Part shown: piece by piece, positions 52,596 through 61,837 of the stretch | Layout: each line of letters begins with the position of its first letter | Position numbering within the stretch: the stretch's first letter is position 1 | NCBI RefSeq assembly: GCF_046025915.1 | Contig: NZ_JAQQFR010000011.1 | Coordinates: 62,001 to 126,000 of the forward strand | Reading direction: 5' to 3' | DNA from: Herbaspirillum rhizosphaerae_A | Lineage (GTDB): Bacteria > Pseudomonadota > Gammaproteobacteria > Burkholderiales > Burkholderiaceae_D | Length of the DNA stretch: 64,000 nt | Translations under genes and position numbers: made by a program | Notes under the pieces: model-generated | What the model was told of the DNA's origin: nothing | The model's database searches: none | What the model saw: the letters and a program-made list of their open reading frames with translations, nothing else

Positions 52596-53576
52596 TTATT
52601 TCGGTGCTACTTTCTTCGCACGTGGATGGGCTGCATCGTAGACTTGCGCCAGGCGCTGAAAATCGAGCGAGGTATAGACTTGTGTTGCGGTGATAGAGGC
52701 GTGGCCGAGCATTTCCTGGACCGCACGCAAATCGCCGGAGCCTTGCAGGACATGCGAGGCGAAGGAGTGGCGCAAGACGTGAGGATGTACGTTGGTCGCC
52801 ATGCCAAGCGCCTGGCCGTGTGCCTTGATGCGCAGCTGCATCACGCGCACCGACATGCGGGTGCCGCGTTCACTGAGAAACAAGGCGTGCTGATCGGCTT
52901 CGGCTTGTTTCGCCATAATACCGGCGCGCGCGGTGAGCCAGTTTCTCAACGCCTGCATCGCCGGTTGCCCTACGGGCACGCTCCGCATCTTGTTGCCTTT
53001 GCCGGTAACGGTGACTTCGCAGCTATCCATATCCACCCATCCTGCTGACGTGTATCCGGCTGCGTGATGGTATTGCACGTCCAGACCGACCAGCTCGGAG
53101 ACACGCAGGCCGCTTGAGTAAAGCATTTCAAACATCGCAAGATTGCAAAGCTGAGCCGGTGCGTCAGCATCTTTGAGCGGATTGTGTTGAGACACCAACT
53201 GCACCGCGTCGTCGGCAGCGAGTGCCTTGGGCAAGGGTTTGGCTCTTTTGGGTGCCTTGATCCCATCGACGGGATTTGATTTCAGTCCGCCCAGCTCCGA
53301 TAGCCAGTCGTAGAAGCCTCGCCATGCCGACAACTTGCGGGCAATGGAGCGTGCATTGAGGCCGCTGCCGTGTAATTGCGCGGCAAACTTGCGGATTTGG
53401 AAGTGAGAGACCGCCTCAAGTACTACACCGGACGCTTGCGCTAACGAGCTCAGCTCAGCCAGGTCGCGCGCATAGCTGGTGATGGTATGAGGCGACAGCA
53501 TGCGTTGATTTTGCAGGCTGTCAAGGTAGCGTTCGATGTAGCGATCAGCAGCGACTGGAGTAGGTTCGGTGCTCAC
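52596..53576 (-). CDS. xerC: Tyrosine recombinase XerC
   Basis: 326 residues. The catalytic set is complete: R in SSGLRVSEL, K in GKGNKMRSV, H-x-x-R in HVLRHSFASH, H in GHASITATQVY with the nucleophile tyrosine Y. The N-terminal SAM-like domain is in place (ERYLDSLQNQRMLSPHTI). With XerD it resolves chromosome dimers at dif. It is followed on the same strand by nothing close and preceded by the DUF484 gene, an order kept from the dapF-DUF484-xerC cluster of gammaproteobacteria. Confidence 0.95.
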   Translation of the reverse strand: MSTEPTPVAADRYIERYLDSLQNQRMLSPHTITSYARDLAELSSLAQASGVVLEAVSHFQIRKFAAQLHGSGLNARSIARKLSAWRGFYDWLSELGGLKSNPVDGIKAPKRAKPLPKALAADDAVQLVSQHNPLKDADAPAQLCNLAMFEMLYSSGLRVSELVGLDVQYHHAAGYTSAGWVDMDSCEVTVTGKGNKMRSVPVGQPAMQALRNWLTARAGIMAKQAEADQHALFLSERGTRMSVRVMQLRIKAHGQALGMATNVHPHVLRHSFASHVLQGSGDLRAVQEMLGHASITATQVYTSLDFQRLAQVYDAAHPRAKKVAPK

Positions 53577-53602
53577 ACGAGTGCGTCGAAGAAGAGGATG
53601 GT

Positions 53603-54268
53603 TCAGTGTAGCAGGCAGGCCAGAGCGGCGCTGGCGGTTTCGCCAATGCGGGTCAGAAAATCCGTCCCCATTTCTGCCGTAAAGCGGCTCGGGTCAGGCG
53701 AGCCCAGCACCAACAGGCCAAATGCTTCAGGCGCGGCGCCGATACGCAGGGGCAGCATGGAGATAGATTTGACCGAAGACGGATCTTCAAGCCAGCCGGC
53801 TGCTTCGAATTCGTTGTTCGGGCCGCAGAACGGCGTCGTCAGGCCATTGGCGAAAATACGCGCATCTTCCGATACCGTCGCGGTGAACCAGTTTCCATCG
53901 TATTTTTCAGCGACGTTCCAGAGACGTAGGGTGACTTGAGGCACGTTGAAGATGGCCTGCAAATTACCAGACAAGGTCTGGGGCAGGTCGCTGTCATTAC
54001 GTGCCAGCAGCAAGGAGCGTGTCCATGATTGAAACTTGCTGGTGATCTCGTCGTTCTCTTGTGCGATGCGCATCAGGTCTGCCATGTGCAACTCTTGAAC
54101 TTTGATCTTTTCGCGCAGAATTTCCATCTGGCGCTCTTGCAGCGAAATCGCGCGCCCCAACAGCGGACTTGTGAGCCGGATTCGGCCAAGCAGCTCTGCG
54201 TGCTCCTCGAAGAAGTGCGGATGGTCGAGCAAATAGTCGGCGATCGAATCGGAGTCCAGAGGAGTCAT
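53603..54268 (-). CDS. DUF484-family protein
   Basis: 221 residues from the ATG at 54268; an ATG six bases upstream is also possible. The N-terminus (DYLLDHPHFFEEHAELLGRI) and a GAF-like second half (RIFANGLTTPFCGPNN, FGLLVLGSPDPSRF) are the DUF484 hallmark. Function is unknown; the family travels with xerC and dapF. Here xerC follows 26 bases after its stop on the same strand, so the two are likely one transcript. Confidence 0.85.
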   Translation of the reverse strand: MTPLDSDSIADYLLDHPHFFEEHAELLGRIRLTSPLLGRAISLQERQMEILREKIKVQELHMADLMRIAQENDEITSKFQSWTRSLLLARNDSDLPQTLSGNLQAIFNVPQVTLRLWNVAEKYDGNWFTATVSEDARIFANGLTTPFCGPNNEFEAAGWLEDPSSVKSISMLPLRIGAAPEAFGLLVLGSPDPSRFTAEMGTDFLTRIGETASAALACLLH

Positions 54269-54418
54269 GTGCATGCTTGTTGGGTTGAGTGTTTTTTTTT
54301 GCGGCATCCAGCTCCAGACGAGGCCGGGCTTGCATATCCGCAATATCGCGAGATTATCTACGCTATCGCTGGTGCTGACAACTTTTTAATCAGGTCGCGA
54401 AGATCTGCTGCTTACCAA

Positions 54419-54456
54419 TAAAAACGGGCTTACATGATTTCTCATGTAAGCCCGAA
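54419..54456 (-). terminator. Terminator of the minus-strand porin
   Basis: Perfect 13-pair stem CGGGCTTACATGA/TCATGTAAGCCCG with a four-base loop; on the minus strand it is followed by TTTTATT. It lies about 60 bases beyond the porin stop. Confidence 0.9.
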
Positions 54457-54512
54457 TTGTTCAATCAAGTTCTGATTCTGACGTTTGCACGTCAGAGGTT
54501 CAGAGACTTAAA

Positions 54513-55721
54513 TTAGAACTTGTGACGGATACCAACAGTAACTGCTGTTTGGCTCGAGTCGTTACCAGTTGTGTCACCAACCACGCCTGGGTTCTTCATG
54601 TCTTTAGCACGCAGGTTCGACACGAATGCGTACAGGTCAGTACGCTTCGACAGCCAGTAGTCTGTACCCAGGTTGTACTGAGTCAGCTTGCCCTTACCGT
54701 TCAGACCGTCGAAGCTAGCTGTTGTGTATTCCACAGCAGCCAACAGCTTCAGGGATGGAGTCAGCGAGTAAGCTGTACCCAGTTCCCACATGTCGGCCTT
54801 ACGCGAGTTTGCCAAAGTTGCTGTAGTAGTGCGGTTTGCTGCAGTCAGAGCAACAGGAGTTGCCAAGCCAGCCAGACCTGCTTGTGTATTCAGGTCTTGC
54901 TTGACGCGCGACCAGTTACCGTACACACGTGCTGGGCCAAACTGATAGCTAGCGACCAGGTTGAATACCTTCAGTGCTGTGTTACCAGTGTTAGCTGTAG
55001 TAGTAGCCAAGTTGGCGACTGTTGCGCCAGCAGCTGGGATCAGGCTTGTGTCCGAAGGAGTTGGGCCACCCTTAGCTTGGTAGTAGTTGGCACCCAGACC
55101 CAGTGGGCCGTTGTCATACTTGACGCCCAGACCGAAGGACTGACCAGCCGAAGTCTTGCCAGCTGTTTCGCCGAAACCGTACATCGCTTGACCTGTGAAG
55201 CCGCCCAGGTTGTTAGTAGTGTAAGCGATCGAGTTGTTAGTACGTGTACCTTGCAGACGGTTCAGAGCCGAACCCGAGTTTTGGGTAACGCCACCGAAAT
55301 CGTTCACAGCTGTGTAGGCGCTGATTGTGTCAGCCCAGTCAGTTTGACGACCCAGCAACACAGTACCGAAGCCACCGTTCAGACCGACAACCGACTTACG
55401 ACGGAACAGGTTCGAGCTAGTAACAGAGTCGGAACCTTGCAGGCCACCGTTGTCGTTTGTGAAGCCAGTTTCCAGTTGGAACACTGCATTCAGACCGCCG
55501 CCCAGATCTTCAACACCCTTGAAGCCGATACGCGAGCCTTGGATTGTGCCGGAGTTGACTGCAAACTTGCTGCCAGTGTTAGTGCCGCCAGCAGGAGTAA
55601 CAGCCTTGCTTGTGTAGGTGATGCCGGTATCAACGATACCGTAGATAGTGACGGAGCTTTGTGCTTGTGCAGCACCTGCAAACGCGCCGAGAACGGCCAG
55701 TGCAAGCAGAGATTTTTTCAT
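54513..55721 (-). CDS. Outer-membrane porin, second copy type
   Basis: 402 residues with AGAAGGATGTCAA before the ATG. A signal peptide (ALAVLGAFAGAAQAQ) leads to SSVTIYGIVDTGITYTSK, then SRIGFKGVEDLGGGLNAVFQLETGF and a terminal phenylalanine (GIRHKF). It is a Burkholderia-type general porin. Codon use is strongly restricted to favoured codons (many CUG, GGU, GUU), so strong expression is expected. It is clearly different from the porin at 25673 in length and loops. Confidence 0.93.
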   Translation of the reverse strand: MKKSLLALAVLGAFAGAAQAQSSVTIYGIVDTGITYTSKAVTPAGGTNTGSKFAVNSGTIQGSRIGFKGVEDLGGGLNAVFQLETGFTNDNGGLQGSDSVTSSNLFRRKSVVGLNGGFGTVLLGRQTDWADTISAYTAVNDFGGVTQNSGSALNRLQGTRTNNSIAYTTNNLGGFTGQAMYGFGETAGKTSAGQSFGLGVKYDNGPLGLGANYYQAKGGPTPSDTSLIPAAGATVANLATTTANTGNTALKVFNLVASYQFGPARVYGNWSRVKQDLNTQAGLAGLATPVALTAANRTTTATLANSRKADMWELGTAYSLTPSLKLLAAVEYTTASFDGLNGKGKLTQYNLGTDYWLSKRTDLYAFVSNLRAKDMKNPGVVGDTTGNDSSQTAVTVGIRHKF

Positions 55722-56091
55722 TTGACATCCTTCTATAAAAATAGTCTTGAGGATCCGTACATCTAGTCGGATGGTGAGACATTAAGGGTTCTCATTAAGC
55801 ATGACCTTAGATTGGTCGTTTGGCGGACGAAGTTTTGGTTGAAATTCCGAAACTCCTACACGAGTGTTGTTTTTTTCTAACGCTTTAAACCTGAATATCT
55901 CTATGAGGGACTTTTTTGGGGCGCTCCGATGTCAGACCATTACGAAATTGTTCTGGTAGCAACTAAATGTCGATTAAAGACTTGATTTGTTGTTTTAAAG
56001 CTCCAATTTGATCTCTTAACAGATGGATTAAAAAAATATAGTGATTTATAGGGGATAATTTTTTCCTTCGAAAGTGGGCTTGGATTGATTT
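55722..56091. promoter_or_regulatory. AT-rich divergent region between porin and Sel1 gene
   Basis: These 370 bases hold the promoters of the strongly expressed porin and the Sel1 gene. A 7-base direct repeat (CATTAAG at 55780 and 55793) is near the porin side. The right half is very AT-rich (56000-56060). No operator was assigned with confidence. Confidence 0.45.
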
Positions 56092-57690
56092 ATGGCGAGT
56101 CGGGAAGATTTAGCAATTATTCGGGCGGCGCGCGCCGGGCAGGCTGAGGCGCAATTGGCCTTGGGGCGACGCTATCTGTTTGGCGGTAATGGTTTGCCGC
56201 AAAGTTTTGCAACGGCCCTGCATTGGCTGGATCGTGCGGCGCGTCAGGGTACGCCTGACGCCTGGTCGCTGATTGGGGAACATATTCCTTATGACGTGGT
56301 GGCGCAGGCACCGAAGCCGCTTGATTATGTGCTTTGGTATGAACGCGCTTTTGATGCCGGCCTGAAGACGGCTGGCTTGGCGTTTGCACGTCTGGTGCTT
56401 TCACATAAGGCCCAGGCCGAGGCGCAAGCCATGCTTGGTAAGGCGGTTAAAGTGCTGGAGGCGGAAGCCCATGCCGGTACCGCCGAGGCGCAATGGTTGC
56501 TGTCGCAGCAGCAAGCGGGCGAGCAGATTGCCGGTGATGCGGCTCCGGTAGTTGCCGGCGAGCGTACGCAACAGACAAGCGATACCGCGGCTCAATGGGC
56601 GCAAAAAGCAGCTGACGCCGGCGTCGGCCCGGCACAATTGTCTTTGGCCGACGCGGCATGGCTTCGCCATGACAGAAAAGATTTTATTCGTCGGGGGCTG
56701 CCGTTGGGGCGTTCACTGCTGGGACAATTCAGCGCCGATCTGCCGCAATTGAATGCACCATCGGAGGTGCTTGCAAGGCATCTGGGCGAGGGCAATATCG
56801 TTTTGCTGTCCCGGTTGGCGCAGGTGTTGCCGGAAATTGAAGATTTGGGTGTCGATGAAGCGCAGCAACTTCTGGAGCTGGGCGCCTATGCTGACGACAA
56901 GGCGGCGCAGCTGTCGCTGGGCTTGTTCTTTGCACGCATGCAGGAAGATGGTAGTCGCGCGTTTCCCGGCTTCGGTTCTGCCAATTATAAGAAGGCGATA
57001 CGCTGGCTTACCCAGGCTGGCGAGCGAGGTCTGGCTACAGCATGGTTTGCCTTGTCGCGCATTTTTCTGAAGCCTGAGTTTTCTCAGCGCAACCTGGCTG
57101 ATGCACAGCATTATCTGGAGCGTGCCGCCGAAATGGGGCATGCCCTGGCGCAACTGGAGTGCGGTAGCAGCGCCTGGCGTAACCGCCGCGACGATCCGGC
57201 AAACGATGTGCGCGCTGTGTACTGGCTACAGAAGGCAGCCGTCCAGCACAACAAGGACGCTCGTGATCTGCTCGATAAAATTGCTGACCGTCCTGCGCCG
57301 GCTGACTGGGCAGTCGAGGCCCGGGGCCATATGACGCGCGAGTTCCTGAGCGCCTATCCTTTCCTTGCGGCACGGCTGGAATTGGCGATTTTGTTTGGCC
57401 TGACACGGCCGGAGGCTTTGCTGGTTGATCTGAAGCAGGCCGATTGTGGCCATTGTCTGGTGGTCGACATCCGTGAGTACTACGCCCGCAGCAAGCGGCG
57501 CCTCATATTAATAGAGACCGGCGACGAGCGGCAGGTACTCAACCGTATCGGGCGGTTGTTTGAAGATGTCGATTGCAGCCTGAGCGGCCCGGAAGGAAAC
57601 TATCGCCAGCGCATGTATCGGCTGAAGACTGCCTTGCCGCAAGTCGCAGATGAGCGAGAAGAAGAAGGCGATTTGGCCGAGGAATCGTAA
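56092..57690 (+). CDS. Sel1-repeat protein
   Basis: 532 residues. The hallmark short helical repeats with GxxxA and W/Y positions are visible: EAQLALGRRYLFGGNGLP, ATALHWLDRAARQGTPDAW, KAIRWLTQAGERGLATAWFALSRIF, DAQHYLERAAEMGHALAQLE. The C-terminal 80 residues differ, with a charged end. Sel1 proteins act as scaffolds; no signal peptide is seen, so it is probably cytoplasmic. The gene lies between the porin and dapF. Confidence 0.85.
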   Translation: MASREDLAIIRAARAGQAEAQLALGRRYLFGGNGLPQSFATALHWLDRAARQGTPDAWSLIGEHIPYDVVAQAPKPLDYVLWYERAFDAGLKTAGLAFARLVLSHKAQAEAQAMLGKAVKVLEAEAHAGTAEAQWLLSQQQAGEQIAGDAAPVVAGERTQQTSDTAAQWAQKAADAGVGPAQLSLADAAWLRHDRKDFIRRGLPLGRSLLGQFSADLPQLNAPSEVLARHLGEGNIVLLSRLAQVLPEIEDLGVDEAQQLLELGAYADDKAAQLSLGLFFARMQEDGSRAFPGFGSANYKKAIRWLTQAGERGLATAWFALSRIFLKPEFSQRNLADAQHYLERAAEMGHALAQLECGSSAWRNRRDDPANDVRAVYWLQKAAVQHNKDARDLLDKIADRPAPADWAVEARGHMTREFLSAYPFLAARLELAILFGLTRPEALLVDLKQADCGHCLVVDIREYYARSKRRLILIETGDERQVLNRIGRLFEDVDCSLSGPEGNYRQRMYRLKTALPQVADEREEEGDLAEES

Positions 57691-57716
57691 CCCCTCTAAT
57701 ATATAAGAGCGGGTAA

Positions 57717-57751
57717 ACAAAAAAGAGATGGCGGCTTGCCATCTCTTTTTT
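57717..57751. terminator. Bidirectional terminator after the Sel1 gene
   Basis: AAAAAAGAGATGGC pairs with GCCATCTCTTTTTT around GGCTT. It separates the Sel1 gene and the convergent dapF gene and has A and T runs for both directions. Confidence 0.92.
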
Positions 57752-57805
57752 GTTGGAACGTAGTATTCAACAGCTGTTGTCAGATGTTGCTTAAGATTTT
57801 TCTTC

Positions 57806-58657
57806 TCAGATTTCGATCTCGCCTTCAAATACTGAAACCGCAGGGCCCGTCATCATCACTGGCAGGCCTGGCCCAGCCCAGTTGATCACCAGCTCACCGC
57901 CATGCGTCTGTACGGCAACAGGTGCGTCCAGCAGGCCGCGTCGGATGCCCGCGACCACTGCCGCGCACGCACCGGTGCCGCAAGCCAGGGTTTCACCTGC
58001 GCCACGCTCAAAAACGCGCAGGTTGACGTTATGGCGATCAACCACTTGCATGAAACCGGCATTGACGCGTTTTGGAAAGCGCTGATGATGTTCGATTACC
58101 GGACCGTCGATCAGAACCGGTGCTGCTTCGGTCTCCGTCACGATCTGCACCGCATGCGGGTTACCCATCGACACGACGGAAATCCATGTCGTGTTGCCAT
58201 TTACCTCCAGCGGCCAAATTGTATCGTCGCCTTCGGTCTTGCTCTTTAGCCCGACCGCATCGAACGGAACTTGCTCCGGCGTCAATATCGGCGCTCCCAT
58301 ATCGACAGTCACGCGACCATCGTCTTCCAGTGTCGGCTCAATCACGCCAGACATAGTTTCCACGCGGATAGCCCGCTTGGCGGTGAGCCCTTTGTCACTG
58401 ACGAAGCGGGCAAAGGCACGTGCACCGTTGCCGCATTGTTCGACTTCGCCGCCATCGGCGTTGTAAATCCGATAGCGAAAATCAATGCCGGGTGATTGCG
58501 TTTTTTCTACCACCAGCATCTGATCCGCGCCGATGCCAAACCGGCGATCCGCGATGAACTTCCATTGATCCGGCGTCAGATCAATGGTCTGGTTGATGGC
58601 GTCGACGACAACAAAATCATTGCCTGCACCGTGCATTTTGGTGAATTTGATTTTCAT
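57806..58657 (-). CDS. dapF: Diaminopimelate epimerase
   Basis: 283 residues. The two catalytic cysteines are in QCGNGARA (near residue 76) and LACGTGACA (near 225), and the start KFTKMHGAGNDFVVVD is typical. It interconverts LL- and meso-diaminopimelate for lysine and peptidoglycan synthesis. In gammaproteobacteria DUF484 and xerC follow directly; here a Sel1 gene and a porin stand between. It starts 27 bases after the stop of the acyltransferase genes. Confidence 0.96.
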   Translation of the reverse strand: MKIKFTKMHGAGNDFVVVDAINQTIDLTPDQWKFIADRRFGIGADQMLVVEKTQSPGIDFRYRIYNADGGEVEQCGNGARAFARFVSDKGLTAKRAIRVETMSGVIEPTLEDDGRVTVDMGAPILTPEQVPFDAVGLKSKTEGDDTIWPLEVNGNTTWISVVSMGNPHAVQIVTETEAAPVLIDGPVIEHHQRFPKRVNAGFMQVVDRHNVNLRVFERGAGETLACGTGACAAVVAGIRRGLLDAPVAVQTHGGELVINWAGPGLPVMMTGPAVSVFEGEIEI

Positions 58658-58684
58658 GACATTAATTATAGAGGTTGGACGCGC

Positions 58685-59566
58685 TTAGTCATCCTGGCCG
58701 TATACATTAGTTAGGCCTTCGGGCTGAGTTTTAAAGCGCTTATGCGCCCAAAAATATTCCGCCGGCGCTTCCAGTACGCGCTGCTCGATGAAGGCATTCA
58801 TTTTTCGCGTAGCTTCCACGATGTCCTCACCCGGATAGTTCTCCCAGGCCGGGTAGAAGGTGGTTTTCCAGCCTTTGTAATTTGGCAGGAAGGTCGTGAT
58901 CATCGGTATGACATTGGCATGTGTCGCGGCGGCAATACGTGCGGTAGCCGTCAGCGTGGCAGCCGGCCTGCCAAAGAAGGGCACAAACTCAGCGTCGCGC
59001 AGGCCGAAGTCCATGTCCGGCAGCATGATAAAAGGCAAGCCGTCGCGCATGGCGCGGATGATGGGTTTGACGCCTTTCTCCCGGGACAGCAAAGTCACAG
59101 GACGAAAGCGCGAACGGCCTTTCAACAACGCCTGATCAACGATTTTATTTTGTTGTTTTGAATAAATAGTGCAGATGGATAAATCCGAATTCAGCACCAG
59201 TGCGATGCCGGGAATCTCAAGGCAGACAAAATGCGGACAAAGCAGAATGGTGGGGCCTGATTTAATGACGTCGATGGGTACGCCGGAGTCGATCTTGATC
59301 AGTCGTTTCAGGCGTTTTTCGGAAGCCCACCACAAAATTCCACGTTCCAGTGCGCTTCGGGCATAAGCTTGGAAATGCTGCTTTGCAATCGTCTCGCGCT
59401 CAGCCTCGGTCTTTTCAGGAAAGCACAGGCGCAGATTCGTCAGCGTGATGTGACGGCGCGGCTTCATGATGATGAACAACAAAGATCCGAGGCCTTCGCC
59501 GAGACGGCCAAGGAGCGGCAACGGCAGCCAGTGCAGCAGCCACATCAGTGCAATTAGCGCCCTCAT
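58685..59566 (-). CDS. LpxL-type lipid A acyltransferase, second of pair
   Basis: 293 residues. The HX4E acyltransferase motif is seen as PHFVCLE, with an N-terminal membrane helix (ALIALMWLLHWLPLPLLGRL) and DMDFGLRDAEFVPFFG further on, as in LpxL/LpxM. It adds a secondary acyl chain to lipid A in the inner membrane. Its start overlaps the stop of the preceding acyltransferase by 4 bases. Confidence 0.88.
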   Translation of the reverse strand: MRALIALMWLLHWLPLPLLGRLGEGLGSLLFIIMKPRRHITLTNLRLCFPEKTEAERETIAKQHFQAYARSALERGILWWASEKRLKRLIKIDSGVPIDVIKSGPTILLCPHFVCLEIPGIALVLNSDLSICTIYSKQQNKIVDQALLKGRSRFRPVTLLSREKGVKPIIRAMRDGLPFIMLPDMDFGLRDAEFVPFFGRPAATLTATARIAAATHANVIPMITTFLPNYKGWKTTFYPAWENYPGEDIVEATRKMNAFIEQRVLEAPAEYFWAHKRFKTQPEGLTNVYGQDD

Positions 59567-60408
59567 TCTGTAGCCCCATGCACGCTGACACCGGGAGGCG
59601 TCTTATAGCGGTTGTAGCTCCATATATATTGAGAAGGGCAGCGCGAGATCAGTTTTTCCATGGCCAGATTAATGGCGCGCGCTTGTTGTTCCGGGGTGTT
59701 GCCCAGATCTTCTTCGAAGGCGACGAAGCGAATCACGAAGCCGCGGCCCCAGGACAAGCGCTCGGCATAGGACAGAATAATGGGGGCGCGGCTCATCTGA
59801 TGCATTTTTGCCGACAGCGTCATGGTGTAGGCGGGCTTGCCGAAGAAATCTGCCCATACGCCTTCGCCGTGCTGAGGGACTTGGTCTGGTAACAGTCCGA
59901 TGGCTTTACCGGCCTTCAATGCTTTGAGCAGAGTGCGGACGCCCGAGAGATTCGCCGGTGCCAGATGCAGATTCGGGCGCGAACGCGCACCTTCGATCAA
60001 TGGCTTCAATGCTGCTTTGCGCGGAGGGCGATATAAGGCAGTCAGCGATGTCTGCTCGGCAATGGCTTGGGCGATGATTTCAAAACAACCAAGGTGCGGC
60101 GTTAAAAAAACAACACCGGTTTTAGCGTCCAGCGCCTGCTGCGCCAGTTCCCAGTTTTCGATGCGGGCGGTGCGCAAAACGCGCTTCGGTGAGGCGCACC
60201 AGACAAACGGCAATTCAAAGATACCTTTGCCGGACTCGTTAATTGCGGTAAATAAATGCTGCCTGTAGCCGGCGCGCGTCAGATTTTCTTTCAGGCGTCT
60301 CCGATAGGACGGCGACGCCAGGTAAACCAGCCAGCCCATCCCGATCCCGATCAGGTGCAGCAGAGGCAGCGGAAAAAAAGACAGCAGGCGGAATAAAGAA
60401 AAAATCAT
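59563..60408 (-). CDS. LpxL-type lipid A acyltransferase, first of pair
   Basis: 281 residues from the ATG at 60408, where the N-terminal membrane helix begins (FSLFRLLSFFPLPLLHLIG); the longer frame up to 60594 reads through the metK promoter region and is not believed. HX4E is seen as PHLGCFE, followed by LLPDQVPQHGEGVWADFFG. Together with the next gene it should give lipid A its two secondary acyl chains. It is divergent from metK. Confidence 0.88.
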   Translation of the reverse strand: MIFSLFRLLSFFPLPLLHLIGIGMGWLVYLASPSYRRRLKENLTRAGYRQHLFTAINESGKGIFELPFVWCASPKRVLRTARIENWELAQQALDAKTGVVFLTPHLGCFEIIAQAIAEQTSLTALYRPPRKAALKPLIEGARSRPNLHLAPANLSGVRTLLKALKAGKAIGLLPDQVPQHGEGVWADFFGKPAYTMTLSAKMHQMSRAPIILSYAERLSWGRGFVIRFVAFEEDLGNTPEQQARAINLAMEKLISRCPSQYIWSYNRYKTPPGVSVHGATE

Positions 60409-60525
60409 ACTTGCCGTTACCGTAAATAATGCTGTGAAATTGCGAATTTTTGCAAGACGCGTAAAATAGCATGAAAGCCGTCGAGTTAATGACAACTTGC
60501 GAGACGGGATATAAATTTCGCTAAA

Positions 60526-60555
60526 GCGTCGCAGGCTAGGGATAAGCCGCGACAC
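60526..60555 (+). promoter_or_regulatory. Hairpin in the metK leader
   Basis: GTCGC and GCGAC enclose GGCT and AGCC around an AGGGATA loop, about 30 bases before metK. It lies in the 5' leader if the promoter is upstream. It does not match a known SAM riboswitch class by eye. Confidence 0.4.
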
Positions 60556-60586
60556 CGGTTCAATCTCTATACTGCAGGAGCATGTG

Positions 60587-61750
60587 ATGTCCAACGAATA
60601 TCTCTTTACTTCCGAATCCGTCTCGGAAGGTCATCCAGACAAAGTCGCCGACCAGATTTCCGATGCGATTCTGGATGCCATCTTTGCACAAGATCCACTT
60701 TCCCGCGTAGCTGCCGAAACTCTCTGCAACACAGGTCTGGTTGTGCTCGCCGGTGAAATCACCACACGCGCCAATGTCGATTACATCGACGTCGCCCGCG
60801 AAACCATCAAGCGTATCGGTTACGACAACGCCGACTACGGTATCGACTACAAGAGCTGCGCCGTGCTGGTCGCCTACGACAAGCAATCCCCGGACATTGC
60901 CCAAGGTGTCGACGAAGGCAAGGGGCTCGACCTCGATCAAGGCGCCGGCGACCAGGGTTTGATGTTTGGTTACGCTTGCGACGAAACACCTGAGCTGATG
61001 CCTGCCGCCATTTACTATGCACACCGCATTGTCGAGCGCCAATCCCAATTGCGTAAAGACGGCCGTCTGCCATGGCTGCGTCCGGATGCAAAATCGCAAG
61101 TGACATTGAAGTATGTCGACGGTCGTCCAGTTGCCATCGACACTATCGTGTTGTCGACACAGCATGCGCCTGAAATGGAACACAAGGCCATCGAAGAAGC
61201 GGCAATCGAAGAAATCATCCGTCCGGTCGTGCCGGCTGAATGGCTGAAGAACACCCGTTACCTGATCAACCCGACCGGCCGTTTTGTTATCGGTGGTCCA
61301 CAAGGTGATTGCGGTCTGACAGGTCGCAAGATCATCGTCGACACCTATGGTGGCGCAGCTCCGCACGGTGGCGGCGCGTTCTCCGGCAAGGATCCATCCA
61401 AGGTTGACCGCTCGGCAGCTTATGCCGGTCGTTATGTTGCCAAAAACATCGTGGCTGCCGGCCTGGCGTCGCGTTGCCAGATCCAGGTGTCGTACGCTAT
61501 CGGTATCGCCAAGCCGACTTCGGTCATGGTGACTACTTTTGGTACAGGCAAGATCAGTGACGAAAAGCTGGCACAACTGGTGCTGGAACATTTCGACCTG
61601 CGTCCTAAGGGCATCGTGCAAATGCTGGATCTGCTGCGTCCTATCTATCAGAAGACCGCTGCTTACGGCCACTTCGGTCGTGAAGAGCCGGAATTCTCGT
61701 GGGAACGTACCGACAAGGCTGCTGCACTGAAGGCCGCCGCCGGTCTGTAA
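60587..61750 (+). CDS. metK: S-adenosylmethionine synthetase
   Basis: 387 residues from the ATG at 60587, preceded by AGGAG six bases upstream; the GTG three bases before is not preferred. The signatures GHPDKVADQISDA, GAGDQGLMFGYA and GGGAFSGKDPSKVDRS (phosphate loop) are intact. It makes SAM from methionine and ATP. It starts the activated methyl cycle run metK, ahcY, metF. It is divergent from the acyltransferase pair. Confidence 0.97.
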   Translation: MSNEYLFTSESVSEGHPDKVADQISDAILDAIFAQDPLSRVAAETLCNTGLVVLAGEITTRANVDYIDVARETIKRIGYDNADYGIDYKSCAVLVAYDKQSPDIAQGVDEGKGLDLDQGAGDQGLMFGYACDETPELMPAAIYYAHRIVERQSQLRKDGRLPWLRPDAKSQVTLKYVDGRPVAIDTIVLSTQHAPEMEHKAIEEAAIEEIIRPVVPAEWLKNTRYLINPTGRFVIGGPQGDCGLTGRKIIVDTYGGAAPHGGGAFSGKDPSKVDRSAAYAGRYVAKNIVAAGLASRCQIQVSYAIGIAKPTSVMVTTFGTGKISDEKLAQLVLEHFDLRPKGIVQMLDLLRPIYQKTAAYGHFGREEPEFSWERTDKAAALKAAAGL

Positions 61751-61757
61751 TTTTCGT

Positions 61758-61792
61758 GATGTAATCCGGTCTTGTTGTGGCCGGATTACATC
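61758..61792 (+). terminator. Hairpin after metK
   Basis: GATGTAATCCGG and CCGGATTACATC pair over 12 bases with an eleven-base loop, just after the metK stop. There is no T run, so termination may be partial or factor-dependent. Confidence 0.55.
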
Positions 61793-61822
61793 GTGCGCTG
61801 GCACAGTGCACGTAAAGTGATT

Positions 61823-61828
61823 TACAAT
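61823..61828 (+). promoter_or_regulatory. Candidate -10 box of the ahcY transcript
   Basis: TACAAT lies about ten bases before the first conserved bases of the SAH aptamer, so a transcript starting near 61835 would begin with the riboswitch. The -35 candidate (TGGCAC at 61799) is weak. It implies ahcY is transcribed separately from metK. Confidence 0.5.
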
Positions 61829-61837
61829 GCCTTTCCG

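Noticed and set aside
52596..53576. Integrase of a mobile element
   Set aside because: The sequence and the DUF484 neighbour fit chromosomal XerC; no element boundaries or repeats were seen.
54522..55766. 414-codon frame opposite the second porin, rich in cysteine, serine and threonine
   Set aside because: The odd composition comes from reading highly biased porin codons backwards; the porin has a signal peptide and terminal phenylalanine.
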